From NCBI GenBank assembly GCA_905221605.1, contig CAJNDS010001477.1:1-17412 (forward strand): DNA of 17,412 nt, given 5' to 3'. A program made the translations under genes and the position numbers. The stretch is from Symbiodinium natans. Taxonomy: Eukaryota > Sar > Dinophyceae > Suessiales > Symbiodiniaceae. The notes below the pieces were generated by a model, which saw nothing but the letters and a program-made list of their open reading frames with translations, was not told the DNA's origin and searched no databases. Numbering within the stretch: the first letter of the stretch is position 1; the number at the start of each line of letters is the position of its first letter. This document shows positions 1 through 8,400 of this stretch, piece by piece.

Positions 1-342
1 TACTTCGGCATGGCAACGCAGCTCCAAATTTACTTACTTACTGACTTACTGGTGACAAATGGGAGCTCGACGACAACTGCGGCGAAGAAAAACTCATGGA
101 GAAAGCGTGCAATTGCATGGCTTACGTGCTTTGATAGTGCATATTCGGTAATAGAAGGCGCGCCTTCAATGGCAGACAAGCGGAACCAGCCCCTCGGGCA
201 CGGCGCACGCTGACCTCCGGGTTGCAAGTGTTCACATCTCTCACTTGAAACAGGAAACAAGAGAAAGCTGAGCTCAGATGTTGTCGTTCCGCACCTCGAT
301 GAGGGTTTTGTGAAAGCCAACAATGGTCAGAAACCAAAACAG
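1..342. other. Left flank, no supported gene
   Basis: I see no convincing gene here. A 67-codon ATG frame starts at 10 on the plus strand, but it has no recognisable domain, and the minus-strand frames crossing it run into simple-sequence DNA. The only small structure is a perfect 14-bp palindrome at 154-167 (GAAGGCGCGCCTTC). Base composition is mixed, unlike the repeats to the right. It could be a fragment of a decayed gene or intergenic DNA. Confidence 0.5.
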
Positions 343-482
343 GTGGGCTGGGGCTGGGGCTGGGGCTGGGGCTGGGGCTGGGGCTGGGGCTGGGGCTGGG
401 GCTGGGGCTGGGGTGGGGCTGGGGCTGGGGCTGGGGCTGGGGCTGGGGCTGGGGCTTGGGGCTTGGGGCTTGGGGCTGGGGG
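343..482 (+). repeat. GGGGCT hexamer microsatellite
   Basis: About 23 copies of a GGGGCT hexamer. A two-base slip near 411-418 shifts the phase, and the last copies (about 452-482) become a 7-mer with an extra T. Runs of four G every six bases could form G-quadruplexes on the plus strand. Every frame is open because the unit length is a multiple of three, giving Gly-Trp, Gly-Ala, Pro-Gln, Ser-Pro or Pro-Ala dipeptide strings. None of these should be taken as a protein. Confidence 0.95.
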
Positions 483-483
483 T

Positions 484-596
484 GAATTCTGGAGATTTTG
501 ATTCGATATCCAATTTGAATTCTGGAGATTTTGATCAAATATCCAGAGATGCCCAAGCCTTCCAAAATTCAATTCTTGGAGGTTTTGATCTGTCAT
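484..596 (-). repeat. AT-rich dispersed repeat, minus-oriented copies
   Basis: About two copies of an AT-rich unit of roughly 53 bp. Read on the minus strand it has the blocks GATCAAAACCTCCA, GAATTCAAATT, GGAAGG and TGGATAT in that order. The same blocks recur on the plus strand at 3762-4133, so the two sites are inverted copies of one family. They sit immediately outside the satellite and telomere-repeat block on both sides. No coding sense is visible. The family may be an old mobile-element fragment or a degraded satellite. Confidence 0.7.
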
Positions 597-3090
597 TTCC
601 TGGGACTGCGACCTTCATATAGGTGGAATTGGTCATTTCCTGAGGCTGGGACCTTCATATAAGTGGAATTGGTCATTTCCTGAGGCTGGGACCTTCATAT
701 AGGTGGAATTGGTCATTTCCTGAGGCTGGGACCTTCATATAGGTGGAATTGGTCATTTCCTGAGGCTGGGACCTTCATATAGGTGGAATTGGTCATTTCC
801 TGAGGCTGGGACCTTCATATAGGTGGAATTGGTCATTTCCTGAGGCTGGGACCTTCATATAGGTGGAATTGGTCATTTCCTGAGGCTGGGACCTTCATAT
901 AGGTGGAATTGGTCATTTCCTGAGGCTGGGACCTTCATATAGGTGGAATTGGTCATTTCCTGAGCTGGGACCTTCATATAGGTCGAATTGGTCATTTCCT
1001 GAGGCTGGGACCTTCATATAGGTGGAATTGGTCATTTCCTGAGGCTGGGACCCTCATATAGGTGGAATTGGTCATTTCCTGAGGCTGGGACCTTCATATA
1101 GGTGGTATTGGTCATTTCCTGAGGCTGGGGCCTTCATATAAGTGGAATTGGTCATTTCCTGAGGCTGGGACCTTCATATAGGTGGAATTGGTCATTTCCT
1201 GAGGCCTTCATATAGGTGGAATTGGTCATTTCCTGAGGCTGGGACCTTCATAAAGGTGGAATTGGTCATTTCCTGAGGCTGGGACCTTCATATAGGTGGA
1301 ATTGGTCATTTCCTGAGGCTGGGACCTTCATATAGGTGGAATTGGTCATTTCCTGAGGCTGGGACCTTCATATACGTGGAATTGGTCATTTCCTGAGGCT
1401 GGGACCTTCATATAGGTGGAACTGGTCATTTCCTGAGGCTGGGACTTTCATATAAGGAATTTGTCATTTCCTGAGGCTTTCCTGAGGCTGGGACCTTCAT
1501 ATAGGTGGAATTGGTCATTTCCGGAGGCTGGGACCTTCATATAGGTGGAATTGGTCATTTCCTGAGGCTGGGACTTTCATATAGGTGGAATTGGTCATTT
1601 CCTGTATAAGTGGAATTGGTGTCAGTTCCTGAAGCTGGGGCTTTCATATAGGTGGAATTGGTCATTTCCTGAGGCTGGGACCTTCATATAAGTGGAATTG
1701 TTCATTTCCTGAGGCTGGGATCTTCATAGGTGGAATTGGTCATTTCCTGAGGCTGGGACCTGCATATAGGTGGAATTGGTCATTTCCTGAGGCTGGGACC
1801 TTCATATAGGTGGAATTGGTCATTTCCTGAGGCTGGACCTTCATATAGGTGGAATTGGTCATTTCCTGAGGCTGGGACCTTCATATAGGTGGAATTGGTC
1901 ATTTCCTGAGGCTGGGACCTTCATATAGGTGGAATTGGTCATTTCCTGAGGCTGGGGGCCTTCATATAGGTGGAATTGTTGGTCATTTCCTGAGGCTGGG
2001 ACCTTCATATAGGTGGAATTGGTCATTTCCTGAGGCTGGGGCCTTCATATAGGTGGAATTGGTCATTTCCTGAGGCTGGGACCTTCATATAGGTGGAATT
2101 GGTCATTTCCTGCTGGGACCTTCATATAGGTGGAATTGGTCATTTCCTTCATATAGGTGGAATTGGTCATTTCCTGAGGCTGGACCTTCATATAGGTGGA
2201 ATTGGTCATTTCCTGAGGCTGGGACCTTCATATAGGTGGAATTGGTCATTTCCTGAGGCTGGGACCTTCATATAGGTGGAATTGGTCATTTCCTGAGGCT
2301 GGGGGCCTTCATATAGGTGGAATTGTTGGTCATTTCCTGAGGCTGGGACCTTCATATAGGTGGAATTGGTCATTTCCTGAGGCTGGGGACCTTCATATAG
2401 GTGGAATTGGGTCATTTCCTGAGGCTGGGACCTTCATATAGGTGGAATTGGTCATTTCCTGAGGCTGGGGCCTTCATATAGGTGGAATTGGTCATTTCCT
2501 GAGGCTGGGACCTTCATATAGGTGGAATTGGTCATTTCCTGAGGCTGGGACCTTCATATAGGTGGAATTGGTCATTTCCTGAGGCTGGGACCTTCATATA
2601 GGTGGAATTGGTCATTTCCTGAGGCTGCACCTTCATATAGGTGGAATTGGTCATTTCCTGAGGCTGCAACCTTCATATAGGTGGAATTGGTCATTCCTGA
2701 GGCTGGGCCTTCATATACATAGAGGAATTGTCATTTCCTGAGGCTGGGACCTTCATATAGGTGGAATTGGTCATTTCATTTCCTGAGGCTGGGACCTTCA
2801 TATAGGTGGAATTGGTCATTTCCTGAGGCTGGGACCTTCATATAGGTGGAATTGGTCATTTCCTGAGGCTGGGACCTTCATATAGGTGGAACATTTCCTG
2901 AGGCTGGGACCTTCACATAGGTGGAATTGGTCATTTCCTGAGGCTTGGACCTTCATATAGGTGGAATTGGTCATTTCCTGAGGCTGGGACCTTCATATAG
3001 GTGGAATTGGTCATTTCCTGAGGCTGGGACCTTCATATAGGTGGAATTGGTCATTTCCTGAGGCTGGGACCTTCATATAGGTGGAATTGG
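590..3090 (+). repeat. 40-bp satellite array
   Basis: About 60 head-to-tail copies of a 40-bp unit made of CCTTCATATAGGTGGAATT, then GGTCATTTCCTGAGG, then CTGGGA. Most copies are identical. Variants include AAGTGG for AGGTGG, GGGGCC for GGGACC, and small deletions or partial copies (near 1200, 1460-1490, 1600, 2112-2150, 2695 and 2890). Such high identity suggests recent amplification or ongoing homogenisation. Short ORFs inside it (for example 2093-2275 plus and 2206-2415 minus) are only the repeat read in frame. It is a direct array without unique spacers, so it is not CRISPR. Confidence 0.97.
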
Positions 3091-3239
3091 GGGGGTGGGC
3101 GGGCGGCTTGGGAAGGCGTGGAACAAAGGTTTTGCTGAGTCTGGAGAGGGTTAAGAAGGGCCGAAAGGGCCCGAAAAGGGCGGGAGGGTGTTTCGAGGGG
3201 GGGGCCCGGGAGGGGGGGCGGGGAGGTCAGGGGCGGCAG
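3091..3239. other. G-rich spacer
   Basis: About 150 bp of strongly G-biased DNA on the plus strand, with runs of G up to eight long (near 3197-3220). It contains short GGGCC and GGGCG words and joins the end of the 40-bp satellite to the inverted repeat at 3240. I see no ORF or RNA gene. The runs could form G-quadruplexes. Confidence 0.6.
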
Positions 3240-3297
3240 GTTTAAGTAAATTGAATATTTTGCCTCCTAGTAGTATTTTGAATCAATTTACTTAAAC
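3240..3297. repeat. 15-bp perfect inverted repeat with 28-nt loop
   Basis: GTTTAAGTAAATTGA at 3240-3254 is the exact reverse complement of TCAATTTACTTAAAC at 3283-3297. The 28 bases between contain CCTCCTAGTAG. The right arm is also part of an imperfect direct repeat of about 39 bp: 3263-3301 resembles 3302-3340, both running CCTCC, an AG-rich core, TTTTG and then a TTTACTYAAACTC end. This may be a small foldback element or the edge of a subtelomeric repeat. No target duplication is visible. Confidence 0.75.
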
Positions 3298-3415
3298 TCG
3301 GCCTCCCAGAAGCGTTTTGGATTAGTTTACTCAAACTCTGCTTGTCAGCTGTTTAGACAAATAACTTGGGAAATTCAGAATGATACCACATACAATTTCT
3401 ATTTATTTTGTCTTG
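3298..3415. other. Short unique stretch before the telomeric tract
   Basis: This holds the second copy of the 39-bp direct repeat (3302-3340), then about 75 bp of AT-rich sequence leading into the TTTAGGG tract. No gene or RNA is recognised. Confidence 0.5.
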
Positions 3416-3592
3416 AGGGTTTAGGGTTTAGGGTTTAGGGTTTAGGGTTTAGGGTTTAGGGTTTAGGGTTTAGGGTTTAGGGTTTAGGGTTTAGGGTTTA
3501 GGGTTTAGGGTTTAGGGTTTAGGGGTTTAGGGGTTTAGGGTTTAGGGTTTAGGGTTTAGGGTTTAGGGTTTAGGGTTTAGGGTTTAGGGTTT
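3416..3592 (+). repeat. Interstitial TTTAGGG telomeric repeats
   Basis: About 25 tandem copies of TTTAGGG, perfect except for two TTTAGGGG units near 3519-3534. This heptamer is the telomere repeat of plants and many algae and is reported for dinoflagellates. The G-rich strand is the plus strand, so a true chromosome end would have lain to the right, yet sequence continues for another 14 kb. It is therefore an internal tract: a fusion or healed-break scar, a captured telomere fragment, or an assembly join. Confidence 0.96.
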
Positions 3593-3765
3593 GTGTCCGG
3601 AGTTTTGGGGGGTTTTGTCGGGTTTTGGGGGGTTTTGTCGGGTTTTGGGGGGGTTTGGGGGGTTTTGCCGGGTTTTGTTTTTTGCCTTTCAATGTTTTAC
3701 ATTTTTGTTGGTTGGGCTTGGGGGGGCTGGGGGGGATGGGGGGCTGGGGTGGGGGGGCTTGCGCC
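3593..3765 (+). repeat. Degenerate GGGGTTTT-type G-rich tail
   Basis: Directly after the TTTAGGG tract come alternating G and T runs. The 21-bp word GTTTTGTCGG plus GTTTTGGGGGG occurs about twice (3613-3660), followed by looser copies and then G runs broken by CT (3716-3760). It looks like a degenerate extension of telomere-like DNA. The small plus-strand ORFs here (3591-3938, 3593-3781) encode only Gly-rich low-complexity strings and are not supported as genes. Confidence 0.65.
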
Positions 3766-4133
3766 AGAATTCAAATTTTGAAGGTCTGTATCGGCCCAAA
3801 ACCTCAAGAATTAAAATTTTGAAAGCCTGGGAATCTTTGGATATGGATCCCAAAACTCTAGATTTCAAATTTGGAAGATCTGGGGATTTCTGGATAATTG
3901 ATCAAAATCTCCTGCAGTCCTCCAGGATTCAAATTTAGAAGGCCTGGGGATCTTTGGATATCGATTCAAAACCTCTGGAATTTTCGGAATTCAAATTTTG
4001 AAGGATTTGATAAATACTGGATATCTGAATAAGTCCTCCAAAAATCTTTAGAATTCAAATTTGGAAGATCTGGGGACTTCTGGATAATTGATCAAAACCT
4101 CCAGAATTAAAATCTTGAAGATCTGGGAGTTCT
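3762..4133 (+). repeat. AT-rich dispersed repeat, plus-oriented copies
   Basis: About seven imperfect copies of a unit of roughly 53-62 bp with the blocks GAATTCAAATTTTGAAGG, CTGGGGATCT, TGGATAT and GATCAAAACCTCC. Copies begin near 3767, 3806, 3860, 3923, 3985, 4048 and 4104. Divergence is much higher than in the satellites, so the array is older. The family also occurs inverted at 484-596. No coding potential is visible. Confidence 0.8.
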
Positions 4134-5016
4134 TTTTGAGGGTATTCATTATAATTCTCCTGATGTCCCGAATCTTTGTTGACCCTTGTCTGTGGGTGTT
4201 AGCCTCGAAGTTTCGATATATTATTACAATTGATATGGTTCCACGAATATTTGAATTACATATCTTGTAATTTGAATAATTTTTTGGATTGCAATTCTTT
4301 AGAATGATAATGGTTCATTTCACCCCCTCGAAATTTCAGAGAATATAGAGGAATTTCAATTAATATTGGTATTGTTTTTGCAAATTCGGATTTCAGTTCT
4401 ATGAAATCGGATATTGTGTCCGGACTATTTGGGGTGGAAAGGGCAATATTTTCGGTCCCACGATCTCTTGAGCCTTCTCGGGGAGGAAAAGAATTTGATT
4501 TGTTGCTGGAGGTGTCTCTTCGGCAACATTTGATATAACAATTCATTAAAACCTTTCTGAACTCCGTGGAAGAGACGGACCTGATGCTTGAAGGTCTGGT
4601 GGTCTTCTGTCCATGTCTGCAGTTCTGGGCCAGGAGAAGTTGAGCATGTTGGTTCTTGACAGCCAATGCTTGTAATTCTTGTCTTTCGTCTTGTCATGGT
4701 GATATTGATTTGATTGTTTCGACACCTCGTCTCGCTTTTTGGATAGGTTTCTGAAAGAAAACCATGTCTTTTGTTTGGGGTAACTCTAATCTTGAGCCCG
4801 CAGAGAAGAGCGGCGCAGTTGTTGCTCAGGTTTGCTGGGGCGCCAGTCTTGCCACACATCCATCCATCACATGAGCATGAGCTGGCGCCTTGGTTTCTGC
4901 CTTGCCTTGTGCGATCTCGCGTGAGAACGCTGGTCTGTGGGGGGGTGAAACGTTGGCGTGGAGCACCAGAGGTGTCCTCGCGGCATCACAACATTGTTAG
5001 GAGATGGCAGCCGCGG
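4134..5016. other. Region downstream of the Josephin domain, no confident gene
   Basis: The left half is AT-rich. It contains a 7-bp stem with a 5-nt loop at 4254-4272 (AATTACA and TGTAATT). A minus-strand ATG frame of 144 codons runs 4859-4425 and an overlapping one without an ATG start runs 4666-4256. Neither has a domain I recognise, and both shift to AT-rich codons unlike the Helitron gene. This is probably 3' untranslated or element-terminal DNA. I could not find a convincing Helitron 3' end (CTRR with a GC-rich hairpin). Confidence 0.4.
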
Positions 5017-5472
5017 CTAGACCTCTCGGATGCAGTAGGTCGCGGGATGTCGAGCGAGCTCCGCCAAGAAGACGGCTTCCGGTATCTGCTCTGCTCTGCG
5101 GGTACGAGCCAGGGAGTCCAACCTGAAGATCTTCTCATGGAAATATCGATATGCCACCCAGTGTGCGTTGTCCCGGTTCTGCACCGCCCCGGCAGCTGCT
5201 TCCAGATCGTGCTTGCTCACGACGGGTTGAAGGTCCATTTGCCACCTCACACGACCAAAAGCAGCCATGGCTTTGGTTTGCAGTACCTGCGCAAGCACTT
5301 CCGAGGAGTAGAAGCCACCTGGCGCCGCGTGGTCCTCTGCAGCTTCACCTCGTTCCACCCCACCTTCTTCGAGGACAACCTGCACGGCGTTGTCCATGTC
5401 CGCTTCAGTGAAGAAGGCTGCCCCCAAGGCCATGTTCAGGGCGTGCATGCCGCAGAGAGCTTGCTCTTGCGC
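5017..5472 (-). CDS. Josephin-type cysteine protease domain, in frame after the Helitron stop
   Basis: This is a 151-codon segment in the same frame as the Rep-helicase gene, separated from it only by a TAG. It resembles the Josephin fold of ataxin-3 and Josephin deubiquitinases, thiol proteases that cut ubiquitin chains. Counting from the codon after the TAG, Gln2, Cys7, His104 and Asp119 match the oxyanion Gln and the catalytic Cys, His and Asn/Asp. Gln-Cys (5) and His-Asp (15) spacings equal those of ataxin-3. Other family marks are ALCGMHALN, GGFYSSEVL, NAHW and the end ATYCIREV. The first ATG (5448) lies after the catalytic Cys, so independent translation from it would give a dead enzyme. 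Expression as a fusion, by readthrough or splicing, is inferred. A broken remnant or separate exon is the alternative. By analogy with OTU proteases in some Helitrons it may act on ubiquitin or on the fusion itself, but this is not shown. Confidence 0.75.
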   Translation of the reverse strand, partial: AQEQALCGMHALNMALGAAFFTEADMDNAVQVVLEEGGVERGEAAEDHAAPGGFYSSEVLAQVLQTKAMAAFGRVRWQMDLQPVVSKHDLEAAAGAVQNRDNAHWVAYRYFHEKIFRLDSLARTRRAEQIPEAVFLAELARHPATYCIREV

Positions 5473-5475
5473 CTA
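5473..5475 (-). other. In-frame TAG between helicase and protease modules
   Basis: The plus-strand CTA reads TAG on the minus strand. It is the only stop between the Rep-helicase frame and the Josephin frame. It follows TGTATTTT and is followed by GC, so TGTATTTTTAG|G also fits an intron 3' end; dinoflagellate acceptors often read AG|G. It may be a splice site, a readthrough stop, an inactivating mutation or a sequencing error. The sequence alone does not decide. Confidence 0.9.
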
Positions 5476-8400
5476 AAAATACAGGCCTGCAGGTGTGTCT
5501 TGATCGGGTCGGCTGCCTGTCCGTTGCATCTTGGCCAAAGACCCGGCCGCGCAAGAGCTTTCTGCAGCCCGTTTGCCTAGGCCCATGAAGACGAACTTTG
5601 CTTTGCATTTTGCTTTGGCCTTTGCTTTGCTTTTGGCGTTCGTCTTGGCTGGTGGCTTGGCCGGGCACTTGCGCTTATGAGCCTTGATGGCAGCTTTGGT
5701 GTTGGGAGCCTCCGTGCCGCATAGTGCACAACACCAGGGCCGCTCGATGCGCTCGCCGTGGTCTGGCTTGAGACGGTTCCAGTCGGGCGTCCCCATCTCA
5801 GCTAGTCGTCTTTCATAGAACTCCTTGTTCTGCTCCGGCTTGAACAACGCCTTCCAGAGATCCGGGCCGTCCCGGTCGGCTTGCTGCGCCTTCAGCTTGG
5901 TCAGAGCCCACTCTGCGTTGGCGTTGAACCGCAAAGCCTTGGGGTTGAAGAGCTCCAAGCTGCAGAGTGCCTGTTCGGGGCAGCGGCTCAGGGCGACGTA
6001 GGCTTGACCTTCTGCGAAGATGGTGTGATCGAGGCGGGTATGCGCTCCGTCCTTACAGGTAGCTGCCTGGCTCTTGTGGATCGAGATGGCTTTGGCGAGA
6101 ACGAGCGGGAATTGATGCCTCGATGCCTTGCTGCCGTCTCTGTCAAGGTACGTGGCCGAGCGCCTCGAGATTGCCACGCAGGAGGTTTCGTGCTCTGCTC
6201 GCCAAGTGGCCCCAGCATTCTTCTCGAAAGAAACCCAGATCCTCTCGACTTCCCCGCCGGCTTTCTCGGTGTCAATGTGCTCCACCGTGCCACAGGCGCC
6301 ATTGACCAAGCCATCTCGCACGTCGATGTTGTATCTGAGCATGACACGGAGCCCAATGGCCACCTGCAGCAGGCCTACCAAGCCACCCGTGTTCTCCGGC
6401 TCGGCCCAGACGGCATCTGGAGACAGCGGCACACCGGTCTTGACGTTGGTGTCGACAGCTGGGCAATCGTGTAGCTGTTCTCCTGTGTTCAAGACGTGCT
6501 CTTCCTTGTAGCGGCGGTTGCTTTCGGCGACTGCTTGGCGAGTGGCGTATAGGTTCACGGCTTTCGGGGCGGGCCGCTTCTTGCTGCCTTTCTTGATCAC
6601 CATATTCCGCAGCACCTCAATGTCGGCGTCGGTCTGCTGTCCCACCCGAACGCGTGCCAGCAGAGCGGCCCAGGCTGGGTCGCGTGCGGCCCGCTGGTTT
6701 CCTTCTAACTCGCAGAGCTGGAAGAGCAGCCAAAGCCGGCTGGCGAAGGCCGGCAGCCCGCTTGGTGGAGGCAACTGATACAGGTCCCCGGCAAAGATGA
6801 CGTGCAGTCCTCCGAAGGGCAGGGTTTGCAGATCTCTGGCAAGACGGAGATGCTGATCCAGACGCTCCAACATCCAGGAGGGGATGAAGCTCATCTCGTC
6901 AACGAACAGAACGCTGACCTTCGACCAGATGTCTCTGAGAGTGGCTAACTTCTGGCGGTCCGGCAGCGGCATGTCGCAGGCCTTGCCGTGGCTTTGGTTC
7001 ACTACGGGGAGCAAGCAACATTGATGGAGGGTGACACCGTTGATGTTGAATGCTGCCACACCCGTGGGCGCCGCTATGATGCATCCTTTCTTGCTTTGCC
7101 GCAGGACGTGAGCTGCTGCGCGTACCACCACGGACTTGCCGCTGCCGCCGGGCCCGTGGAGGAGCATGTGCAGACGCTGAGTATTCTGCGTGTCCTTGGT
7201 GTTCGGCTGCCTCAGAACTGACTGGACGATGTGCTCCATGGCTTGGCACTGGCGCGTGGTCTCCGGGCAGGGGTTCTCAACCGTCAACATCTCGAATGAT
7301 TCTTCGCCTTCCTCGACCGGCGCAAAGGCATTGAGGGCAGCTCCGGTGGGCACAGAGTCCGGGGCCAGGAAGTCGATGTCTCCTCCATACCGCTCCTTCA
7401 GTGCCTCCAATATTTGCAAGGAATCCTTGTAGTTCTCCTCGGCAACCTTGCTGTTGGCCCAGCCGTCCCGCAGGTTTGCCGGATGCATCTTGGCCTTCAT
7501 GTACATCGTCGCTTGTACGGCCTGCAGCTTGCGGGCGGCGTCGACGGTGCCATCTAGCTGAGGGAAGCATCTCGACCGAAGGAAGTCTGGGTGGCCGCGC
7601 ACGTCTCGGGCGATGCGCTGGAACGCTGCTGCATGGCTTCCTGCATCCTGCTCCAACAGCCAATCTCCAGGTTCCTTCCACACCAGGTGCAGCAGCAACT
7701 TGGAGTAGTAGAAAGCTTCGGCCTCCTCGTCCGGATTGAAGTTCTGGTAGCCGACGATTGCAGGGCGCCTGCGAGGCTGTGGTTCTTGCACGCCGATGTA
7801 CTTGAAAGCCGCGCAAAAGTCCAGGAAGGTGACTTCACTAAACCGACAGGAAACCGGCTCCCTGCCTTCCACTGGCAAGGTCGTCTCATGTTCACCGAAG
7901 GTGGTTTGCATTTCCCGGTACCAGTGATGAGCAACAGGCAGGTTCCCACCTTGGCGCATCTTCTTGTTGCGGTAGTCAGTGGGCTGCTGCAAGGCCACCT
8001 GTTCCTCGTGCTTGGGCACCCACACTGTCCAGGTGTCTGGAGGCCCTACCTGTACCCAGACGTTGTCCCTGGAGAATTCGATGATCGGGAAGCCCAGCAG
8101 AAGGTGGCATGCCTCGAAGGTCGACGTGGTCCTGCCCTGCAACGCCGCGTGGGCTGCCTTGTAGATCTTCTGATTGTCGAGGCCGGCGCCTGCGCTCTGA
8201 CTTGTTAGGATGGCAAGGATGTTTTCCATTCGCCGCTGCGCTTCGCGATCCTCCTCCGACTTGAAAGTGTAGCCCAGTATGTACCGACTGGCGCTGGTGA
8301 GCTCGCAGATGACCTGCAGGTCCATGCTTGCCCTCCACCTTCTCAAGATTCGAATGTTGTACTGTCCCATCATGCTGTCTCCCTTCACTCGTCTCGTCGC

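Noticed and set aside
3240-3297. Complete MITE-type DNA transposon
   Set aside because: The arms are only 28 bases apart and no target-site duplication is visible outside them.
4254-4272. Hairpin as the Helitron 3' terminal stem
   Set aside because: The stem is only 7 bp and AT-rich, and I see no CTRR end at the right distance. Helitron terminal hairpins are usually GC-rich and close to the end.
4256-4859. Two overlapping minus-strand ORFs as genes
   Set aside because: They have AT-rich codons, no recognisable domain and overlapping frames, and one lacks an ATG start. I leave the region as uncertain.
4771-5580. 269-codon plus-strand ORF opposite the Josephin domain
   Set aside because: It is antisense to a frame with clear catalytic motifs and shows no domain of its own.
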